Assembly (NCBI GenBank): GCA_964563165.1
Contig: CAZLWA010000056.1
Location: 62,001 to 126,000 of the forward strand
Reading direction: 5' to 3'
Source of the DNA: CAZLWA01 sp964563165
GTDB lineage: Bacteria > CLD3 > SB21
DNA: 64,000 bases
Positions 23,930 to 32,404 of this stretch are shown here, piece after piece. Both the position numbers and the translations under genes were made by a program. The stretch's first letter is position 1; every line of letters starts with the position of its first letter. Under the pieces are notes generated by a model, which was not told where the DNA came from, ran no database searches, and saw only the letters and a program-made list of their open reading frames with translations.

Positions 23930-24701
23930 CGCTCGCTTGCGAAAAAAAATTATCGTCGGCAATTGGAAAATGTACAAAGGACCGCATGCGGCGCGGTCGT
24001 TGGCTAAATCGTTGAAATTGAAATTGACGGACATCCGGAAAACCACCCTGGCGGTGTGTCCGCCGTTTGTCAGTATCGAACCGGTCAGAGAAATTCTGAA
24101 GGATACGAAGATCGGCATCGGCGCACAAAATATCTATTTGCATAAATGCGGGCCGTATACGGGCGAAGTCTCCGCTGAAATGATCAAAGAAATCGGCTGC
24201 GAGTATGTTCTGATCGGACATTCGGAGCGCCGGCAATATTTTCAGGAAACCGACGAACTGGTCAATCAGAAAATTAACTTTGCCATTGCTGAAAATTTGA
24301 TTCCGATCGTCTGTATCGGCGAGACCTTGGAGCAGAGAAACAGCCGTCAAACGGAAGAGGTTATCAAGCGGCAGTTCTCAGGCGCCCTGAAAGATATTTC
24401 TGCCGGCGATGCGGAAAAAATTATCATGGCGTACGAACCGGTTTGGGCGATCGGTACGGGAAAAAACGCAACGCCTGAACAAGCCGAGGAAGTTCATCAT
24501 CGGATTCGATTATTGGCGGCTGAACTGTACGGAAAACAAATTTCCGGTGCGATGCGCATTCAATACGGCGGAAGCGTTAAGCCTGAAAATGCCCACGCGC
24601 TCTTGTCTTGCACGGATATTGACGGCGCTTTGGTTGGCGGAGCAAGCCTGGATGCGGATGCGTTTGTATCCATCGTCCGGACTGCAGAAAGTCTGAATTA
24701 A
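23919..24701 (+). CDS. tpiA: Triosephosphate isomerase
   Basis: Interconverts dihydroxyacetone phosphate and glyceraldehyde 3-phosphate. The 260-residue (beta/alpha)8 enzyme carries the substrate Lys in VGNWKMYKG, His in IGHSERRQ, catalytic Glu in YEPVWAIGTGK and the phosphate loop YGGSVKPEN. ATG23919 overlaps the end of pgk by 11 bases; a later in-frame start would cut into the first beta strand, so this start is favoured. Confidence 0.97.
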   Translation: MQDNARLRKKIIVGNWKMYKGPHAARSLAKSLKLKLTDIRKTTLAVCPPFVSIEPVREILKDTKIGIGAQNIYLHKCGPYTGEVSAEMIKEIGCEYVLIGHSERRQYFQETDELVNQKINFAIAENLIPIVCIGETLEQRNSRQTEEVIKRQFSGALKDISAGDAEKIIMAYEPVWAIGTGKNATPEQAEEVHHRIRLLAAELYGKQISGAMRIQYGGSVKPENAHALLSCTDIDGALVGGASLDADAFVSIVRTAESLN

Positions 24702-24732
24702 TTTTATTTAATCACTATGTAAGGAGATTCCC

Positions 24733-25038
24733 ATGTTTGCAGTGTTGGTTGTGCTTCACATTATCGTCAGCATTTTGCTCGTGATTTCTATCTTAATGCA
24801 GTCCAGTAAAGGCGGCGGCTTGGCAGGTACGTTCGGCGGCAGTTCGACGGCTTTCTTGAGCGGACGTCAGGCGGCGGATACGCTGACCAAGGCGACGGTC
24901 GTACTGGCTATTTTATTTGCGATCCTCAGCATCGGCCTGAATATCAAAGGGCTGCGCGAGCCCAAAGCCGATCAAGGCATCATCGAAAAACAGCTGGAGG
25001 ACAACGGATCCGGCGCTCCGGCACTTCCGGCGCAATGA
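24733..25038 (+). CDS. secG: Protein-export membrane protein SecG
   Basis: Small subunit of the SecYEG channel. The 101-residue protein has two membrane helices (about 3-22 and 55-73) joined by the family loop SSKGGGLAGTFGGSSTAFLSG, followed by a polar tail. AAGGAGA lies before ATG24733. It trails tpiA by 31 bases, an arrangement known from many bacteria. tRNA-Leu follows 64 bases later but has its own promoter. Confidence 0.95.
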   Translation: MFAVLVVLHIIVSILLVISILMQSSKGGGLAGTFGGSSTAFLSGRQAADTLTKATVVLAILFAILSIGLNIKGLREPKADQGIIEKQLEDNGSGAPALPAQ

Positions 25039-25058
25039 GCCGCTGTTGAATCTTTTTG

Positions 25059-25087
25059 TTGAACGTTGAGAAAAAAATAAATATATT
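25059..25087 (+). promoter_or_regulatory. Sigma70-type promoter for tRNA-Leu
   Basis: TTGAAC (25059-25064), 17-base spacer, TATATT (25082-25087), 15 bases before the mature tRNA 5' end. Confidence 0.68.
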
Positions 25088-25102
25088 TGTTCACCCATCA
25101 TT

Positions 25103-25186
25103 GCCGAAGTGGCGAAATTGGCAGACGCACCATCTTGAGGGGGTGGCGCCTATGGCGTGCGGGTTCAAATCCCGCCTTCGGCACCA
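25103..25186 (+). tRNA. tRNA-Leu (anticodon GAG)
   Basis: A class II tRNA with acceptor GCCGAAG/CTTCGGC, discriminator A and encoded CCA (25184-25186). Anticodon stem CCATC/GGTGG around loop TTGAGGG; variable arm CGCCTATGGCG; T stem GCGGG/CCCGC. Unlike tRNA-Ser and tRNA-Tyr in this window it is not accompanied by damaged copies, and it alone encodes CCA. Confidence 0.95.
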
Positions 25187-25258
25187 ACAACAGTCCCGCG
25201 CATCCGGTTAGGTTTAAGTTAATTTGACCGCTTCGTACTTTGTAAATCAATTGTCCAA

Positions 25259-25996
25259 ATGAAGCTGCTCCGGATAAATCTTTTTCTCTTGCTCGTTGGT
25301 TCTTTTTGTTTGACGGCTCAGGAAAACAAAGAAGACGAGACGTATCATCAAAAACTGGAAGCTTGGAAAAACCAAAAAGCAGAGATCGAAAGACAAAATC
25401 AGGAAAAATTGAATGCGAAAGTGGCGAAAGAGAAATTTAATGCGGGCAATTCGTGGTATCGTCAGGCCAACTATTCCGCTGCCGTAAAAGCATTTCAGGA
25501 AGCTATTGCTTTGGATGCGCATTTTCAAAAAGCTTACGTCAATTTGGGTCTCAGTTACAAACAGCTCGGCGATTATTCGAATGCCCTGATCAGTTATGAT
25601 TCTGCCATGACGCTGATGCATGGCGACAAAGACGTCGCAATGAAAACGGCGGAATACAAAATACGGCTGCTCATGGACACGCACGGCTATGAAAAGGCGA
25701 TCCGGACCATTACGGTTTACCTGCAGGAGTATCCGGTCAACGCTCACGTGCTCTATGATCTGATGTATTGTCATAATGCCACGGGTGATTATCGAACTGC
25801 GTTGGATGTGGGGAAGCAGGGATTGAAGATTTCAAATGACGAGGAGACTACCGCCGCATTAAATTTTGAATTGGGAGAAGCGTGTAAAAAAAGCGGAAGC
25901 CTGTCCGAGGCGGCCGTATATTACAGGAATTCCATGGTGAGCGAAAAATGGAAAGAGTTGGCGGAATACCAGTTAAAAGATCTAGAAATGAAATAG
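25259..25996 (+). CDS. Exported TPR protein
   Basis: A 245-residue protein with an N-terminal signal peptide (hydrophobic run at about 6-18, likely cut near CLTAQE). A charged, Gln-rich helix (about 25-60) is followed by several TPR motifs, for example GNSWYRQANYSAAVKAFQEA and KAYVNLGLSYKQLGDYSNAL, and further degenerate repeats to the end. TPR arrays bind proteins or peptides; the location should be periplasmic. No ribosome-binding site is obvious. The DUF2007 gene follows after 16 bases. Specific role unknown. Confidence 0.78.
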   Translation: MKLLRINLFLLLVGSFCLTAQENKEDETYHQKLEAWKNQKAEIERQNQEKLNAKVAKEKFNAGNSWYRQANYSAAVKAFQEAIALDAHFQKAYVNLGLSYKQLGDYSNALISYDSAMTLMHGDKDVAMKTAEYKIRLLMDTHGYEKAIRTITVYLQEYPVNAHVLYDLMYCHNATGDYRTALDVGKQGLKISNDEETTAALNFELGEACKKSGSLSEAAVYYRNSMVSEKWKELAEYQLKDLEMK

Positions 25997-26012
25997 CCTA
26001 AGCAAAGGTTTT

Positions 26013-26324
26013 ATGAGCGAAATCATTGAAGGATGGGCGGTCGTCAAGACCGTAAGTTACGAACACCAGGCTGACCTGATCAGCGATCAATTACAGGCGG
26101 CGGGAATTGAAAATACGATCCTGTCTCAGAAGGATCACGTCAATGTCGTATGGGTAGGCGATTTATCGGAAATAAAGATCTTAGTTCCGCAGGAAAAATT
26201 GCAGGAAGCATTAGCCCTGGTTAAAGATATCGAATTACCGGAAATGGAATTACCGGAAGACACGGATGTAGGCAAGAACGAGGAAGAAGACGATGACGAT
26301 GCAGAAAAGGGCGGAGAAGGGTAA
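26013..26324 (+). CDS. DUF2007-family protein
   Basis: A 103-residue protein. The first 75 residues match the DUF2007 pattern: WAVVKTVSYEHQADLISDQL, AAGIENTILSQKD, and EIKILVPQEKLQEALALVKD. This is an ACT-like ferredoxin fold sometimes called a putative prokaryotic signal-transducing domain. The tail is extremely acidic (runs of Glu/Asp). The stop overlaps the mqnA start by one base. Function not established. Confidence 0.82.
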   Translation: MSEIIEGWAVVKTVSYEHQADLISDQLQAAGIENTILSQKDHVNVVWVGDLSEIKILVPQEKLQEALALVKDIELPEMELPEDTDVGKNEEEDDDDAEKGGEG

Positions 26325-27178
26325 TGAATCCGGTCATTAAAGTCAGCGCGGTCCAATATTTGAATGCCAAGCCGATCGTATATGGTTTGGAAAAAAACTC
26401 TGCCTCCCATCGCTTTCAATTGCAATACGATACTCCGTCGGAATGCGCTTCGAAATTAAATAATCGCGAAGTGGATTTGGCGTTGATCCCTTCGATAGAA
26501 TATCCGCGTATACGGGGTCGGCGCTTGCTGTGCATCGTCCCGGAGATCGCCATTGTGTCGCGTCAGGAAGTGAAAAGTGTGGAACTGTTCTTCAACCGGA
26601 ATCTGGCGAACATTCATAAGATCGCCGTGGACACGGGCAGCCGGACGTCGGTGGCGCTTCTTCAAATCATCCTTCGCGAGAAGTATGATCTTCAAGTCGA
26701 ATTGACGCCCATGGCGCCGGACCTTCACCGCATGCTCAAGAGCGCGGATGCCGCACTGATCATCGGCGACCAGGCGTTGGAACAGTGGGATCTGATGGAC
26801 AATCGGATGGATCTCGGCGAAGAATGGCTGGATCTGACCGACGGACTGCCTTTTGTATATGCGTTTTGGGCGGGCATTCAGAATACGCTGACGCCGGATG
26901 ATGTGCAGGCGCTCATTCGCTCCCGAGACGCGGGACTTGAAAATATTTCCGAAATTGCCCGAACGTATTCGGATTCAAAAAACGGAAAATCACGGCCGGA
27001 GGAATTTTATGCCAATTACCTCCGTGATAATATCCAATTTCATTTAGGCAAAGAGGAATTGGAAGGGCTTAGAGAATATTATTCGTATTGCTATTATTAT
27101 GGACTGATCGATGAGATTCCTGATTTTCATTTTTTCGGAGAGACGGAAAAAATGGATGCCAAGCTCCGCAGCACATGA
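26324..27178 (+). CDS. mqnA: Chorismate dehydratase MqnA (futalosine pathway)
   Basis: Converts chorismate to 3-enolpyruvoyl-benzoate, the first step of the futalosine route to menaquinone. The 284-residue protein shows the periplasmic-binding-protein-like fold of MqnA/MqnD: VSAVQYLNAKPIVYGL at the N-terminus, LALIPSIEY, IAVDTGSRTSVALLQIIL, ALIIGDQAL and DLTDGLPFVYAFWAG. No signal peptide, so cytoplasmic. The start overlaps the stop of the DUF2007 gene. Other mqn genes are not in the window. It implies the organism makes menaquinone. Confidence 0.9.
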   Translation: MNPVIKVSAVQYLNAKPIVYGLEKNSASHRFQLQYDTPSECASKLNNREVDLALIPSIEYPRIRGRRLLCIVPEIAIVSRQEVKSVELFFNRNLANIHKIAVDTGSRTSVALLQIILREKYDLQVELTPMAPDLHRMLKSADAALIIGDQALEQWDLMDNRMDLGEEWLDLTDGLPFVYAFWAGIQNTLTPDDVQALIRSRDAGLENISEIARTYSDSKNGKSRPEEFYANYLRDNIQFHLGKEELEGLREYYSYCYYYGLIDEIPDFHFFGETEKMDAKLRST

Positions 27179-27236
27179 TGCGCCGGCATGTTTCTTCGAA
27201 TTCTCTGTGTAGTTCACCCTAAAAAGCGGATGGTTT

Positions 27237-28043
27237 ATGTCTCTGGAATTGTGGCAAAACCGTATTTTGAGCACCGCGGGAACACCGAAGCGGTTCACGT
27301 TTTTTAATCCGGCAACCAACGGACTCGGCGCATGGGTAGAATTTACCGATATTGCGGATGTACAAGATACGAATGTCCCCGGGTTGAGGCAGATCAATTT
27401 TAAACTGGAAAACGGCAGCGGACAATTGTGGATCACGGATTCGGCAGGAGCGATTCGCGCACCGTTCTTTGATCGCACTTGGTTTTACGGAACCCTCCAG
27501 CGCAAGGAAAAAGAATGTATGGCGCGGTTTCGTTTCATCGATGAACCGAGCGGGGGAACGGAACTCGGAACGCGCATTTACACCCACTGGCGCTTCGGTT
27601 CATGGCGATCCGTGCCCGCGCAGGACGTCAACGGCAAATTGTTAGCGCACGACATCCGCATCAGTTTCGGCTGGAGCGTGAACGGCAACGCCTATTACTG
27701 GGAATTAAAACCGGTCGAAACCGCCGCCGCTCTTGACGAAGCTAAAAAAACACCTAAAACTTTTGTCCAGGGCAAAGCGCCGGTATCCGGCGAACAGGCA
27801 GAGGGGGTGCAGGAATCCGCCCCGGTGAAAAAGCCTAAGATGTTTGTTCCCAAAACCGCTTTGGTAAGTGAGCAGACGGTGCCCGCGCCGGAAGCCGTTA
27901 CGGAGAAAAAGCCCAAGATATTTGTTCCCAAGTCCGCCTCGGCTAACGTGCAGACGGTGCCTGCGCCGGAATCCGTTACGGAGAAAAAGCCGGAGACGGA
28001 TATTCCGGAGAATAAACCAGACGATATACCGCCGGTTTCATGA
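27237..28043 (+). CDS. Hypothetical protein with C-terminal 26-residue tandem repeats
   Basis: A 268-residue protein without signal peptide or membrane helix. Residues 1 to about 165 form a compact, Trp-rich, beta-looking domain (TPKRFTFFNPATNGLGAWVE; YTHWRFGSWRSVPAQD). The rest is a Pro/Lys/Val-rich low-complexity tail made of repeats beginning KKPKMFVPK or KKPKIFVPK with TVPAPE(A/S)VTEKKP. The repeats are exact at DNA level in period (78 bases). No family recognised. It stands between mqnA and the bifunctional-nuclease gene with gaps of about 60-70 bases. Confidence 0.72.
   Translation: MSLELWQNRILSTAGTPKRFTFFNPATNGLGAWVEFTDIADVQDTNVPGLRQINFKLENGSGQLWITDSAGAIRAPFFDRTWFYGTLQRKEKECMARFRFIDEPSGGTELGTRIYTHWRFGSWRSVPAQDVNGKLLAHDIRISFGWSVNGNAYYWELKPVETAAALDEAKKTPKTFVQGKAPVSGEQAEGVQESAPVKKPKMFVPKTALVSEQTVPAPEAVTEKKPKIFVPKSASANVQTVPAPESVTEKKPETDIPENKPDDIPPVS
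27828..27993 (+). repeat. 78-base in-frame tandem repeat
   Basis: Units at 27828-27905 and 27906-27983, and the start of a third from 27984, each beginning AAAAAGCC. Each encodes 26 residues. An older, more divergent copy may precede them. Such a tract is expected to vary in copy number between strains. Confidence 0.85.
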
Positions 28044-28113
28044 TTCAAAATTGATTTGATTTTTGGCCTGATGTTTCGTAAAATAAATGAAGCGTCAAGC
28101 AGAAGGAACCGGC

Positions 28114-28701
28114 ATGGAAGTGCAAGTCGAAATAAAATGGATCATTGAAGACGAGCAGAGCAACGGGTACATTCTCCAACTCATCGAAACGAATCACGAG
28201 AAGAATCGTATCTTGCCCGTGGTGATCGGGGCCCCGGAAGCCCACGCGATTGCTCTGGAACTGCAAGGCATCAAACCTTTCCGCCCGTTCACCCATGATC
28301 TCGCGGTTCAATTCCTGGAAGCGCTGGATACGGAAGTGAAAAAAGTTGTCATTACGGAATTAAACAAGAACACGTTTTTTGCTTCGATCCATCTCAGCAG
28401 TAACAGCGTCGGAGAGCAAACGATTGATGCGCGTCCCTCGGATGCGATCGCAATTGCTATTCGCGTAGGAGCGCCGATATTCGTTCATGAAGACGTAATG
28501 AATGCAGCGGCCCTGGAAGTAGATGCCCAAAGCGGTTCTTACAAATCTTTTACCAAAACGGAAAGCAGTGTCGAGCAGCCGTTGACGGGCTTACTGACCA
28601 ACGTGGAAAAACTGGAAAAGGAATTGCTCAAAGCGATTGAAAACGAAAATTATGAACTCGCCGCCAAGCTTCGCGATCAGATCAATCTCCTGAAATCTTA
28701 A
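28114..28701 (+). CDS. Bifunctional nuclease (BFN/DUF151) domain protein with UVR motif
   Basis: ATG28114 is chosen because AGAAGGA lies at a proper distance; an in-frame ATG at 28087 adds nine unconserved residues. The 195-residue protein has a BFN/DUF151 domain (about 1-135) with LPVVIGAPEAHAIALEL and ARPSDAIAIAIRVGAPIFVHEDV, and a C-terminal UVR helix pair (EKELLKAIENENYELAAKLRDQI) of the type that binds UvrA/UvrB-family or Clp proteins. DUF151 proteins have been reported to have RNase and DNase activity. Cytoplasmic. Fused BFN-UVR proteins are common in FCB bacteria. Confidence 0.88.
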   Translation: MEVQVEIKWIIEDEQSNGYILQLIETNHEKNRILPVVIGAPEAHAIALELQGIKPFRPFTHDLAVQFLEALDTEVKKVVITELNKNTFFASIHLSSNSVGEQTIDARPSDAIAIAIRVGAPIFVHEDVMNAAALEVDAQSGSYKSFTKTESSVEQPLTGLLTNVEKLEKELLKAIENENYELAAKLRDQINLLKS

Positions 28702-28722
28702 TTCTCCCATACGCTCCATCCC

Positions 28723-30345
28723 ATGTTTATTCTCGCGCGATATGTCATTCGAGAGCACCTCGGCCCTTTCTTTTTTGCGTTTACGCTCATCATGTCCATG
28801 CTGGTGATGAATTTCGTACTTCAGGCGATGCGTTATATTATCGGCAAAGGTATTACGCTCCAGGTTGTCACGGAATATCTCGTTTACAATCTTGCCGGTA
28901 TTATCGTACTCGTCATCCCGATGTCGATTCTGGTTGCCACCATCATGGCCTTCGGGCGATTGGCTTCGGACAATGAGATTACCGCCATGAAAGCCGGCGG
29001 AATCAATTTCTATAGATTGATCCTTCCCGTTCTGGCGGTCTGCGCCGCAGTGACTTACGGCCTGTTTGTTTTTAATGATAAGATCCTGCCTGTCGCCAAC
29101 CACCATGCACGCGTGCTGAAAAAAAATATTCAGACCAAACGCCCGACGCTGAACATCGAGCCGGGTGTGTATCTCGAGGATATCGATAATTTCAGCATGA
29201 TCGTGGAAAACAAAGATGAACTGGGTTCTGCGATTTACGGTGTGACGCTGTTTGACAGATCTCAGCGCGACTTGCTGCGTACGATTACGGCCGAGAAAGG
29301 CAATCTCGAAATTGACGGCGCGAATGAAGATATGGTGTTGAGCCTGGAGAACGGAGAGATCCATGAATGGAATCCGCGAAAAAGCGAATCGTACGAGAAA
29401 GTCATTTTTACGAAATATAAGGTTATTGTCCCTTTGGAAAATCTGAACCTGAAAAAAACGGATGAGACCTTTCATAACGACCGGGAAAAGAACATCGCCC
29501 AGCTTATGGAGGATGTACTGCGGCATCGCAACGAGAAGAACCGGCAGCTGAATCTGGCCATGGCGGCCATTCAAAAGAATCCTTACGCCGCGGCGGCATT
29601 GGACGAAAAGACAAATAATCTCATCCGGCGCTACATTCTGGATCGGTCGATACTGGATCGGGTCAATGATCAGTTTATGGAATGGAATCTTTCCCGCATC
29701 CAGGATTCGGTCATGAAGCGATCGGCGAATCCACTGGACCCGGAAATCTCGAACGTGCTGAACCTTGTATTCCGTCTGGGGTCCAATCCGATGGTAGCAC
29801 ACGACTCCCTGTTTGCCCTGACGCAGGCCCTACCCGTGACCAATCTTCGAAAAGCCGATTCGTCCAAAATTGCCGGTTTCAAACCGGATACGTCGCGGCA
29901 AACGGTTGCTGTGGCGGTCCAGCAAATTGCTACTTGCCTGGTTTCGGCATCCAACTATCAGCGTCTGATGGATCAGATCATGGTCGAGGTGAACAAGAAA
30001 TATTCGATTCCGTGCGCCTGTCTCATTTTTGTGCTGCTGGGCGCGCCGATCGGGGTGAAAGCACGCAAAGGCAATTTGGGTATCGCCGGCGGCATTAGTC
30101 TGTTCTTTTTCATCGCTTATTATTTTTGTTTGATTCTGGGTGAAGATTATGCGGACCGGCAATTGCTGAACCCGTTTGTTGCGATGTGGTTCATGAATAT
30201 TATGCTGGGATTTGTCGGAATCCTGCTGACGTATCAAGCGGCGTCTGAAAAAGACTTCGGAATTATTTTTTCGCTTCGTTTTGTGGCTTCTTACACTTCG
30301 AATGTTCTCAGGAAATCGTTTCGGGGTTTCCGGCTTAAATCATAA
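28723..30345 (+). CDS. LptF/LptG (YjgP/YjgQ) family permease, enlarged
   Basis: Membrane component of the type that, with LptB, extracts lipopolysaccharide for transport to the outer membrane. Three membrane helices at the N-terminus (about 15-110) and three at the C-terminus (about 425-505) flank a periplasmic region. At 540 aa it is much longer than E. coli LptF/LptG (about 360); the excess is a helical, Asn/Asp/Lys-rich stretch around residues 260-410. The family motif MSILVATIMAFGRLASDNEITAMKAGG is clear. Only one such gene is visible, so the second permease must be elsewhere. It follows the BFN gene by 21 bases and precedes rlmB by 14. Confidence 0.9.
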   Translation: MFILARYVIREHLGPFFFAFTLIMSMLVMNFVLQAMRYIIGKGITLQVVTEYLVYNLAGIIVLVIPMSILVATIMAFGRLASDNEITAMKAGGINFYRLILPVLAVCAAVTYGLFVFNDKILPVANHHARVLKKNIQTKRPTLNIEPGVYLEDIDNFSMIVENKDELGSAIYGVTLFDRSQRDLLRTITAEKGNLEIDGANEDMVLSLENGEIHEWNPRKSESYEKVIFTKYKVIVPLENLNLKKTDETFHNDREKNIAQLMEDVLRHRNEKNRQLNLAMAAIQKNPYAAAALDEKTNNLIRRYILDRSILDRVNDQFMEWNLSRIQDSVMKRSANPLDPEISNVLNLVFRLGSNPMVAHDSLFALTQALPVTNLRKADSSKIAGFKPDTSRQTVAVAVQQIATCLVSASNYQRLMDQIMVEVNKKYSIPCACLIFVLLGAPIGVKARKGNLGIAGGISLFFFIAYYFCLILGEDYADRQLLNPFVAMWFMNIMLGFVGILLTYQAASEKDFGIIFSLRFVASYTSNVLRKSFRGFRLKS

Positions 30346-30359
30346 TCTAGGAAACCTTT

Positions 30360-31106
30360 GTGGATTCAAAAAATATCATCTTCGGACGCCGGGCGGTATT
30401 GGAAGCCTTGCGGTCCGAAACTGCCATTGACGAAATATTGATTTTGAAAGATCAGCGTGGCGAGTCCGTTTCAGAAATTCAAAAAGAAGCCGGGGCGCGG
30501 TCCATCGCGCTTCGGGAAGTACATGCGAAGACATTCCATGATCTGCTTCCCGATCAGAACCATCAAGGCGTGATGGCGAAGACCGCTCATGCCGAATTTC
30601 AGTATGCGACCCCGGACGACCTGTTTGATTTGGCAGCGAAGCAAAGCGAGAAACTTCTGGTGGCCATCTTGGATGAAATCACCGATCCGCATAATTTAGG
30701 CGCGATCATCCGCAGTGCGGAGGGCGCGGGATTTCACGGTGTGATCATTCCCAAACACCGTTCCGCTGAAATCAATGCGACCGTTATGAAAACCTCGGCG
30801 GGTGCGGCTTCCCATATTCGCATTGTGCAGGTGACCAATCTGTCTCAGACGATTGACGCACTGAAAAAACGGAACGTGTGGATCTATGGCACGGCGGCGG
30901 ATGCGGAACGAAATTATGATTCGATTGATTCGAATGACGCGGTCGGAATTATCATCGGCAGCGAAGGCAAAGGCATGCGCAAGCTGGTGGCCGAGCGTTG
31001 CGACTTTTTGGTAAAAATCCCGATGTATGGTAAGTTGAGTTCGCTCAACGCGTCGGTCGCTGCGGGCATCATATTTTTCGATGTTGCGCGCAGAAAAAGA
31101 AAATAA
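30360..31106 (+). CDS. rlmB: 23S rRNA (guanosine-2'-O-)-methyltransferase RlmB (SpoU/TrmH family)
   Basis: GTG start at 30360 after a weak AGGAAA. The 248-residue protein has the N-terminal substrate-binding domain (IFGRRAVLEALRSE, 5-18) and the SPOUT knot motifs: NLGAIIRSAEGAGFHGVIIP, GIIIGSEGKGMRKLV and IPMYGKLSSLNASVAAGI. The family methylates G2251 of 23S rRNA in E. coli; close paralogues act on other sites, so the exact target is inferred. Last gene of the plus-strand run begun near 28.1 kb. Confidence 0.93.
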   Translation: MDSKNIIFGRRAVLEALRSETAIDEILILKDQRGESVSEIQKEAGARSIALREVHAKTFHDLLPDQNHQGVMAKTAHAEFQYATPDDLFDLAAKQSEKLLVAILDEITDPHNLGAIIRSAEGAGFHGVIIPKHRSAEINATVMKTSAGAASHIRIVQVTNLSQTIDALKKRNVWIYGTAADAERNYDSIDSNDAVGIIIGSEGKGMRKLVAERCDFLVKIPMYGKLSSLNASVAAGIIFFDVARRKRK

Positions 31107-31132
31107 AAAAACCCCGCAAATGCCGGCGAGGT
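31100..31132 (-). terminator. Rho-independent terminator for the minus-strand membrane protein gene
   Basis: Read on the minus strand, ACCTCGCC...GCGGGGT (one mismatch) is followed by TTTTTTATTTT. It also forms a hairpin on the plus strand after rlmB but with a poorer T tract there. Confidence 0.72.
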
Positions 31133-31158
31133 CTTGTTCAAACGAAATTGTTAGAAAT

Positions 31159-31953
31159 TTATTCTAATTGCTTCTTTTCGTCTTCCTCCTGTATTTGCCA
31201 CCGTTCTCCGATCCAGCCGCCCAGTAAACCGAATCCCGCGCCTAAAACGAGAGCAACCAGCACCATCCACAGCGGCAGGATAGTGGAGTCAATATCCAGC
31301 GCAAATAACAGGAACAGATAGTCGAGTATGATCGTTGCCGCGCCGGCAATGGTGCATTCCTTTTCCGTGTGCCCCGGTGATTTGTAACCCGCGATCAGTC
31401 CCGAAAGGAATACACTGATGCACAGAAATATCGCGATAGGAATTAATTTGTAAACAAAGAGCGTGACAAAAAACAGGATAAAACTGTTCAGGATGAATCC
31501 GATTACGGAAGCGACGATGATCCAATGCCATTGAATGAATTTCGTCGGATGATCGTAACCCTCTAATTCTTCGCCGACCCATCCGCCGAGCTGACAAATT
31601 CCGATACCGCCGATCACGAGAATAATTTTTTGCCATATTTCAAATTGAGCCAGGTAGGCGGGGCCGTAACCGTAATAGACCAACGTAAAACCGATCAACG
31701 GAATAATCAATCCGGCAATAGCCGCCTCTTTGACCGTATGGCCGGGCGAGTAGTGTCCCAGGATCATGCCGGTAATGGCGAACGCAAGCCCGCCGATCAG
31801 CATTGGAATCGTCGGACTCCCGCTGTACTTGGTCAAGCTGATGAAAGTAAACGATCCGATCAGAATAAGCCCGACAATGGAACCCATAATCACCCAAAAC
31901 CATTCAATGTGATTTTCCGATTTGTCCATGGACGCATCCTTTTCTTGTTGCAT
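31159..31953 (-). CDS. Hypothetical multi-pass membrane protein with internal duplication
   Basis: ATG at 31953 follows AGGAGAC on the minus strand. The 264-residue protein has about eight hydrophobic segments and a charged tail. Its halves are repeats: LGHYSPGHTVKEAAIAG with LGGWVGEELEG in the first, and AGYKSPGHTEKECTIAG with LGGWIGERWQ in the second. The SPGHTxKE(A/C)xIAG and GGWxGE motifs thus occur twice, each between helices. No known family was recognised; transport or sensing roles are only possible. It stands alone between plus-strand genes and has its own terminator. Confidence 0.78.
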   Translation of the reverse strand: MQQEKDASMDKSENHIEWFWVIMGSIVGLILIGSFTFISLTKYSGSPTIPMLIGGLAFAITGMILGHYSPGHTVKEAAIAGLIIPLIGFTLVYYGYGPAYLAQFEIWQKIILVIGGIGICQLGGWVGEELEGYDHPTKFIQWHWIIVASVIGFILNSFILFFVTLFVYKLIPIAIFLCISVFLSGLIAGYKSPGHTEKECTIAGAATIILDYLFLLFALDIDSTILPLWMVLVALVLGAGFGLLGGWIGERWQIQEEDEKKQLE

Positions 31954-32155
31954 GGTGTCTCCTGCTGGGGTTGAAATATCCGGATTTTTCTAGATTATCG
32001 CAAGTCGAATGGAAATTCAATAAAAAAGATAACGATTAAAAAATTGATTGTCAAATGATAGTTGCGTTGAAATACTTTTGCAATTGTCTGAATATTCTTT
32101 TACATTCGCCGGGATTTCAGCTCCTTCACAGACCCGGATAAAGGGATTCAATAAA

Positions 32156-32404
32156 ATGAAATTTGCGGAGCCTGCAAATTATTCGGAACGCTTAAAGATC
32201 ACACTGGGTGCGGTATTCATGGCCATGGGTCTTTGGATCATGCTCGGCAGCGTTTTTCCACCGCAGTTGGACAATAAATTAAAGGTCATTATGGGATTCG
32301 TGTTTATTTTTTACGGGATTTACCGCATGGTGCATGGCACTTACCGGAAAAATCTCCGAAAACATTATGCGGACGATACCGATGAAGGGGAGGGCACCAA
32401 ATGA
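32156..32404 (+). CDS. Small two-helix membrane protein
   Basis: ATG32156, with AAAGGG upstream, gives 82 residues; a longer in-frame version beginning at 32048 has an implausible N-terminus. Two membrane segments (about 16-36 and 43-58) are followed by a charged tail. Its stop overlaps the start of the PstS-like gene (ATGA), so the two are translationally coupled. No family recognised. Confidence 0.7.
   Translation: MKFAEPANYSERLKITLGAVFMAMGLWIMLGSVFPPQLDNKLKVIMGFVFIFYGIYRMVHGTYRKNLRKHYADDTDEGEGTK

Noticed and set aside
28591..29802. Minus-strand 403-codon frame opposite the LptF/G gene
   Set aside because: Antisense shadow of a well-supported gene; composition rich in His/Arg/Gln as expected for such shadows, without any domain.
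32048..32155. N-terminal extension of the small two-helix membrane protein
   Set aside because: The extension lacks a ribosome-binding site, while ATG32156 has one and gives a normal membrane-protein N-terminus.
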